Source: Paracoccus sp. (in: a-proteobacteria)
Lineage (GTDB): Bacteria; Pseudomonadota; Alphaproteobacteria; Rhodobacterales; Rhodobacteraceae
Direction: 5' to 3'
DNA length: 39,572 bases
NCBI RefSeq assembly: GCF_030538755.1
Contig: NZ_JAUNTJ010000024.1
Span: 1 to 39,572, forward strand
Shown: piece by piece, positions 34,881-39,572 of the stretch
Layout: every line of letters begins with the position of its first letter
Numbering within the stretch: the stretch's first letter is position 1
Position numbers and translations under genes: made by a program
Notes under the pieces: model-generated
Database searches by the model: none
The model's input: the letters and a program-made list of their open reading frames with translations, nothing else
What the model was told of the DNA's origin: nothing

Positions 34881-35041
34881 GGGTTCTATCCCGCAACGCC
34901 TGTCATGCAATCAGCGCAACCCTAGCGGCAGGTCCGCCTTGTGCCAATAGTGCGAGAGTATGAATTTTTTCCTTCATCGGTCAACAATTCTGACCTATAC
35001 TGCGACGATACGTCATCCGCGTTTCTTGGGGAGGGGACCAG

Positions 35042-38000
35042 ATGGGCAAGACGGAATTTTCGCTGGCGGACCGTTTCGATCTGTCGAAATCGCAGGTTTT
35101 GCTGAACGGCACGCAGGCGCTGGTGCGGCTGATGCTGATGCAGGCGGCGCGCGACAAGGCGGCGGGGCTCAACACCGCAGGGCTGGTGACGGGCTATCGC
35201 GGCAGCCCTCTGGGCGGGGTCGATCTGCAAATGATGCGGGAAACCAAGCGGTTATCCGCCGCAGGGGTGCTGTTTCAGCCCGGCCTGAACGAAGACCTTG
35301 CTGCCACCGCCATCTGGGGCAGCCAGCAGGCGGAAATGCGCGGAGAGGGCAAATACGACGGCGTGTTTTCGCTGTGGTATGGCAAGGGGCCGGGGGTGGA
35401 CCGTTCCGGCGACGTGATGCGCCACGCCAACATGGCCGGATCGTCGGTGCATGGCGGCGTGGTGATGGCCATGGGCGACGACCACACGGGCGAATCCTCG
35501 ACCGTGCTGCATCAGTCGGACTGGGCGATGATCGACGCCTATATTCCGGTGCTGTCGCCCGCCGGGGTGCAGGAAATTCTGGATTACGGGCTGTATGGTT
35601 TCGCGCTGTCGCGCTTTGCCGGGGTCTGGACCGGCCTGAAAACCATGAAAGACACGGTAGAAGTGACCAGCGTGGTGAACGGCGATCCGAACCGGATGCG
35701 CTTTGTCACCCCCGATTTCGCGATGCCCGACGGCGGGCTGAACATCCGCATCGGCGATACGCCCATCGCGCAAGAGGCGCGGATGATCGACCATAAACGC
35801 AACGCGGCCGAGGCATTCGCCCGCGCCAACCGCATCGACCGCAAGGTCTGGGGTCAGCCGGGCGCGCGCATCGGCTTTGTCGCGGCGGGCAAGAACTGGC
35901 TGGATCTGGTCCACGCCCTGTCCCTGCTGGGCATCGACGAGGCCGAGGCCGACCGGCTGGGCATTACCACCTACAAGGTGGGGCAGACATGGCCTCTGGA
36001 CATGAAGTCCATGCAGGAATGGTCTGAAAACCTTGAACTTATCGTCTGCGTTGAAGAAAAGCGCAAGCTGATCGAGGTGCAGTTGAAAGAGGCGATCTTT
36101 GACAATCGCCGGGGCCGCCGCGTCCATGGCTGGCGGCATGACCGCACGCATGAGGAACTGTTCCCGACCCGCTATGCGCTGGACCCGGTGATGATCGCCC
36201 AGAAAATCGGTGGCATCCTGATCGAGGAAGGGCGCGGCACCGATGCCATCAAGGCCGGTCTGGATCGCATCAACGAGGTGCGCCGCAACGATAATGCACC
36301 TGAGATTGCCGTCAGAACTCCTTGGTTTTGTTCGGGTTGTCCGCATAACAGCAGCACCCGCCTGCCACAGGGCAGCCGTGGTTATGCCGGGATCGGCTGT
36401 CACTATATGGTGCAGTGGATGGGCCGCGAAACCAACGGGTTCACCCATATGGGGGCCGAGGGGGTGAACTGGGTCGGCGAAGCGCCGTTCAGCACGCGAT
36501 CCCATGTTTTTCAGAACCTTGGCGACGGAACCTATAATCATTCCGGCTCTTTGGCGATCCGCGCGGCCAAGGCGGCGGGGACGAATATCACCTACAAGAT
36601 CCTGTATAACGACGCTGTTGCGATGACCGGCGGTCAGCCGAACGAAGGCGACCTGACCGCCCCGCAGATCGCGCGCGAGTTGCTGGCCATGGGCGTGGCC
36701 CCGGTGGTCGTCGTCTATGACGAAAAAGAGGACGTGGACCGGGGCCAGTTCCCGCAGGGGCTGCGGTTCGAGGAACGCGGCAGCATGATGGCGGTGCAAA
36801 AGGAGCTGGAACAGGTCGGCGGCGTCAGCGCGATCCTGTATATCCAGACCTGTGCCGCCGAAAAGCGCCGCCGCCGCAAAAAGGGCCAGTTCCCCGACCC
36901 CGACCGCCGCATCTTTATCAATCCCGAAGTTTGCGAGGGCTGCGGCGATTGCTCGGTCCAGTCGAACTGCGTGTCGGTCGTGCCGCTGGACACCGAACTG
37001 GGCCGCAAGCGCGAGATCGACCAGTCGTCGTGCAACAAGGACTATTCCTGCGTGAACGGGTTCTGCCCCTCGTTCGTGTCGGTGCGCGGCGGCAAGCTGC
37101 GCCGGCCCAAAGGCTCGGACATGGCGATCCCCGATCTGCCCGCGCCCGTGCTGCCGGTGATCGAGGGCACCCATAACGTGGTGATTACCGGCGTCGGCGG
37201 CACCGGCGTCGTGACCATCGGTGCCATTCTGGCGCAGGCCGCGCAACTGGATGGCAAGGGCGCCGGCATGATGGAGATGGCGGGGCTGGCCCAAAAGGGC
37301 GGGGCGGTGCATATCCACCTGCGGCTGGCCAATGATCCCGCCGATATTTCCGCCATCCGCGTCGCCGTGGGCGAGGCCGATTGCATCATCGGCGGCGATC
37401 TGGTGGTGACGGCGGGGGCCAAGACCATCGGTCTGATGACGCAGGGCCGCACCGGCGCGGTGGTCAACGATCACGAAATCGTCACCGGCGAATTTACCCG
37501 CTTTCGCGATTTTCAGGTGCCCTCGGACCGGCTGAAACTGTCGTTGCAGGCGCGGCTGGCGGATCGCGCGGCCTTTTTCGATGCCAGCGATCTGGCGCTG
37601 CGGGTCCTGGGCGACTCGATCTATTCCAACATGCTGGTGATGGGGGCCGCGTGGCAGCAGGGGCTGATCCCGCTGTCCGAGGCGGCGATCCTGCGCGCGA
37701 TCGAGATGAACGGCGCCAAGGTGGCCGAAAACCAGCGCGCCTTTCAGATCGGCCGTTGGGCGATGGCCTTTCCCCGGCAGGCGGCCGCAGCGGCCCGCCC
37801 GCCCGAACCCGAGGCCGCGCCCGATCCCGTCGCCTATCGCGCCGCGCGGCTGGTCGATTATCAGGATCAGGCTTTGGCCGACAAGTTCATGGCTTTGGTC
37901 AACCGCGCCCCCGCTGATCTGCGCGAATCCGTGGCGCGCGGTTATTACAAGCTGTTGGCCTATAAGGATGAATACGAGGTCGCGCGCCTGCATCTGCAAA

Positions 38001-38437
38001 CCGCGGATCAGGTCGCGGCGCACTGGCAGGGCGACACGCGGCTGTCGTTCCACCTTGCGCCGCCGATCCTGCCGGGGCGCGATGCCAATGGCCGCCCGCG
38101 CAAGCGCGAGTTCGGGCAATGGGCGCTGCCGCTGTTCCGGCTGCTGGCGCGGCTAAAGGGGCTGCGCGGCAAGCCCTATGATCCGTTCGGCTGGCTGGCC
38201 GAGCGTCGGGCCGAGCGCGCGGCCATCGCGGAATACGAATCCGACATGGCCGAGCTGTTGCCCAAGGTGACGCCCGCGACCATGGCCACCCTGCGCGAAC
38301 TGGCCGAATTGCCGCTGACCATCAAGGGCTATGGCATGATAAAGGACGACGCCATCGCCGCCGCCGCCGCCCGCCGGGCCGAGCTGCTGGCCGAGTTCCG
38401 CGCCGGCGGATCGCCCATGCGGCAAGCGGCCGAATGA
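35042..38437 (+). CDS. Indolepyruvate ferredoxin oxidoreductase, fused alpha/beta type
   Basis: A 1131-residue thiamine-diphosphate enzyme that oxidatively decarboxylates aryl-pyruvates (from Trp, Phe, Tyr transamination) to aryl-acetyl-CoA with ferredoxin. The N-terminal part (about 15-250) is the pyrimidine-binding domain (VTGYRGSPLGG). The ThDP/Mg region is at about 430-600 (FCSGCPHNSSTRLPQGSRGY; YNDAVAMTGGQPNEGD). An Fe-S region carries CEGCGDCSVQSNC (about 631) and CNKDYSCVNGFCPSF. The gamma-type domain begins near 714 (VVITGVGGTGVVTIGAIL). The start follows GGGGAGGGGACC. The fused aerobic-type enzyme is common in Rhodobacteraceae. The divergent LysR is the probable regulator. Confidence 0.95.
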   Translation: MGKTEFSLADRFDLSKSQVLLNGTQALVRLMLMQAARDKAAGLNTAGLVTGYRGSPLGGVDLQMMRETKRLSAAGVLFQPGLNEDLAATAIWGSQQAEMRGEGKYDGVFSLWYGKGPGVDRSGDVMRHANMAGSSVHGGVVMAMGDDHTGESSTVLHQSDWAMIDAYIPVLSPAGVQEILDYGLYGFALSRFAGVWTGLKTMKDTVEVTSVVNGDPNRMRFVTPDFAMPDGGLNIRIGDTPIAQEARMIDHKRNAAEAFARANRIDRKVWGQPGARIGFVAAGKNWLDLVHALSLLGIDEAEADRLGITTYKVGQTWPLDMKSMQEWSENLELIVCVEEKRKLIEVQLKEAIFDNRRGRRVHGWRHDRTHEELFPTRYALDPVMIAQKIGGILIEEGRGTDAIKAGLDRINEVRRNDNAPEIAVRTPWFCSGCPHNSSTRLPQGSRGYAGIGCHYMVQWMGRETNGFTHMGAEGVNWVGEAPFSTRSHVFQNLGDGTYNHSGSLAIRAAKAAGTNITYKILYNDAVAMTGGQPNEGDLTAPQIARELLAMGVAPVVVVYDEKEDVDRGQFPQGLRFEERGSMMAVQKELEQVGGVSAILYIQTCAAEKRRRRKKGQFPDPDRRIFINPEVCEGCGDCSVQSNCVSVVPLDTELGRKREIDQSSCNKDYSCVNGFCPSFVSVRGGKLRRPKGSDMAIPDLPAPVLPVIEGTHNVVITGVGGTGVVTIGAILAQAAQLDGKGAGMMEMAGLAQKGGAVHIHLRLANDPADISAIRVAVGEADCIIGGDLVVTAGAKTIGLMTQGRTGAVVNDHEIVTGEFTRFRDFQVPSDRLKLSLQARLADRAAFFDASDLALRVLGDSIYSNMLVMGAAWQQGLIPLSEAAILRAIEMNGAKVAENQRAFQIGRWAMAFPRQAAAAARPPEPEAAPDPVAYRAARLVDYQDQALADKFMALVNRAPADLRESVARGYYKLLAYKDEYEVARLHLQTADQVAAHWQGDTRLSFHLAPPILPGRDANGRPRKREFGQWALPLFRLLARLKGLRGKPYDPFGWLAERRAERAAIAEYESDMAELLPKVTPATMATLRELAELPLTIKGYGMIKDDAIAAAAARRAELLAEFRAGGSPMRQAAE

Positions 38438-38502
38438 CTTAGGTCATTTCCCTTCGCGCGCTGCGGGGTTATGACTGCGGCGCGCGACAAGGGGATTTTG
38501 GC

Positions 38503-39315
38503 ATGGCGGTTGGCGTTTTCGATTCCGGTCTGGGTGGTCTGACGGTGCATCAGGCCATTGCCGCCCGGCTGCCCGATCTGCCGCTGGTCTATCTGGGCGA
38601 CAACGCTCATGCGCCTTATGGCGTGCGCACGCATGACGATATTTTCAACCTGACGACCGCCGCCACCGAACGGCTGTGGGCCGAGGGCTGCGATCTGGTC
38701 ATTCTGGCCTGCAACACTGCCAGTGCCGCCGCGCTGCGCCGGATGCAGGAAACATGGCTGCCTGCGGGGAAACGGGTGCTGGGTGTGTTCGTCCCCATGA
38801 TCGAGGCGCTGACCGAACGCGCATGGGGCGACAATTCGCCGCCCCGGCGGGTGGCGGTGAATAATGTCGCGCTGTTCGCCACCCCGGCCACGGTCGCCAG
38901 CCGCGCCTTTCAGCGCGAACTGGCCTTTCGCGCCGTAGGGGTCGATGTCGAGGCGCAGCCCTGCGGCGGTGTCGTCGATGCCATTGAAATGGGCGACGAA
39001 ATTCTGGCCGAAGCCCTTGTGCAAAGCCATGTCGAGGCGCTGTTGCGCCGGATGCCCCACCCCGAGGCGGCGATTCTGGGCTGCACCCATTATCCGCTGG
39101 TGCAGGATGCGTTCCAGCGCGCCTTAGGGTCGCAGGTCAAGGTTTTCAGCCAGGCGGGGCTGGTGGCGGAAAGCCTGGCTGACTATCTGATCCGCAGGCC
39201 CGAATTCACCGGGCCGGGCACGGAATCGAAATATCTGACCACCGGCGATCCTGTGCGGGTGTCTGGCAAGGCTACGCAGTTTCTGCGCCGTCCCATCCGC
39301 TTTGAGGCCGCTTAA
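38503..39315 (+). CDS. murI: Glutamate racemase
   Basis: A 270-residue cofactor-independent racemase providing D-glutamate for peptidoglycan. VFDSGLGG carries D7 and S8. The two catalytic Cys are C70 (LACNTAS) and C194 (GCTHYPL). The length is normal. AAGGGG lies upstream of the ATG. An AATGAC-TTAG-GTCATT dyad overlaps the end of the preceding gene at 38433-38448; its meaning is unclear. ccmE begins 16 bp after the stop. Confidence 0.96.
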   Translation: MAVGVFDSGLGGLTVHQAIAARLPDLPLVYLGDNAHAPYGVRTHDDIFNLTTAATERLWAEGCDLVILACNTASAAALRRMQETWLPAGKRVLGVFVPMIEALTERAWGDNSPPRRVAVNNVALFATPATVASRAFQRELAFRAVGVDVEAQPCGGVVDAIEMGDEILAEALVQSHVEALLRRMPHPEAAILGCTHYPLVQDAFQRALGSQVKVFSQAGLVAESLADYLIRRPEFTGPGTESKYLTTGDPVRVSGKATQFLRRPIRFEAA

Positions 39316-39330
39316 CCAAAGGGGGAACCC

Positions 39331-39572
39331 ATGGCCGGGTTGAAATCGCTGAAAAAAACGCGCCGTATTCAGGTTTTGTCGGCGGCTGCCGTGGCGTTGG
39401 TCGTGGCGGCGGGCTTGATCGGCTATGGGTTCCGCGACGGGATCAACCTGTATCGCTCGCCCTCGCAGCTGACGGAAAGCGTGCCTGATCCGGGCGAGTA
39501 TTTCCAGCTTGGCGGGCTGGTCAAGGAAGACAGCATCACCGACCGCCACGGGGTCGAGTTCCGCTTTGTCAT
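39331..39572 (+). CDS. ccmE: Cytochrome c maturation protein CcmE (partial)
   Basis: The first 80 codons, cut by the window edge. The N-terminus is MAGLKSLKKTRRIQVL, then a membrane anchor (SAAAVALVVAAGLIGYGF), then NLYRSPSQL and LGGLVKEDSI, the start of the CcmE beta-barrel that carries heme covalently in the periplasm on the way to c-type cytochromes. The heme-binding His would lie beyond the window. GGGGGAA precedes the ATG. It may share a transcript with murI. Confidence 0.93.
   Translation, partial: MAGLKSLKKTRRIQVLSAAAVALVVAAGLIGYGFRDGINLYRSPSQLTESVPDPGEYFQLGGLVKEDSITDRHGVEFRFV

Noticed and set aside
34881-35041. TATACT at 34996-35001 as the oxidoreductase promoter and a LysR box nearby
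   Set aside because: No acceptable -35 or convincing T-N11-A pair stands out against the AT-rich background, so it is not listed as a feature.
35252-38119. 955-codon open frame antisense to the indolepyruvate oxidoreductase
   Set aside because: It is entirely antisense to a strongly conserved enzyme and has biased, domain-free composition; a codon-position GC artefact.

Overview
The window looks like chromosome of an alphaproteobacterium of the Rhodobacteraceae (Paracoccus/Rhodobacter-like; this is inference). The reasons are the high GC content, a fused ispDF gene, a Suv3-type helicase next to S4, fdxA and carD genes, a LysR gene divergent from a fused indolepyruvate:ferredoxin oxidoreductase, a 3-hydroxybutyrate dehydrogenase, and a type A RNase P RNA. 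Almost every gene is a recognisable core or housekeeping gene. Accessory material is confined to the extreme left edge.

Layout. Positions 31-895 hold a decayed P4-type tyrosine integrase pointing away from a tRNA-Glu(UUC) gene at 1047-1121, the classic footprint of an integrative element at a tRNA 3' end. The element itself would lie to the left of the window. From 1344 to 5330 runs a plus-strand series: a DEDDh exonuclease, gatC-gatA, an Excalibur-like lipoprotein, an AmpD-like amidase and a GFA-domain protein. A small exported protein converges on it. rnpB and rpmG follow. A lysophospholipase-like hydrolase and an SCP2 protein lie on the minus strand, divergent from a TPR exoprotein, the Suv3-like helicase, an NTF2-like protein, an S4 protein, fdxA and carD. 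A Hint-domain protein sits alone at 13974-15317.

The second part holds a class II pyrophosphatase with a HAD phosphatase; a maoC-ribF-ycgN-threonine aldolase operon; nadK divergent from glyA; a small one-TM protein; an esterase and prfC; a PepSY-like exported protein; a transglutaminase-like protein; and bdhA. The tightly overlapped minus-strand operon purL-ispDF-pgpA-pncC comes next. An exported two-module protein, the LysR/IOR divergent pair, murI and the start of ccmE close the window.

No CRISPR array, complete mobile element, toxin-antitoxin or defence operon is visible, and I do not see an obviously new multi-gene system. The least explained signals are: (a) a short interspersed repeat (core 24 nt) with three intergenic copies, two forming a long dyad, plus a 22/24 match in frame inside ispDF; (b) a possible roughly 130-nt minus-strand transcript at about 33732-33870 with its own dyad and a strong terminator; (c) the stand-alone Hint protein; (d) GGTATC dyads between the integrase remnant and the tRNA; and (e) a two-tier hairpin just upstream of carD.
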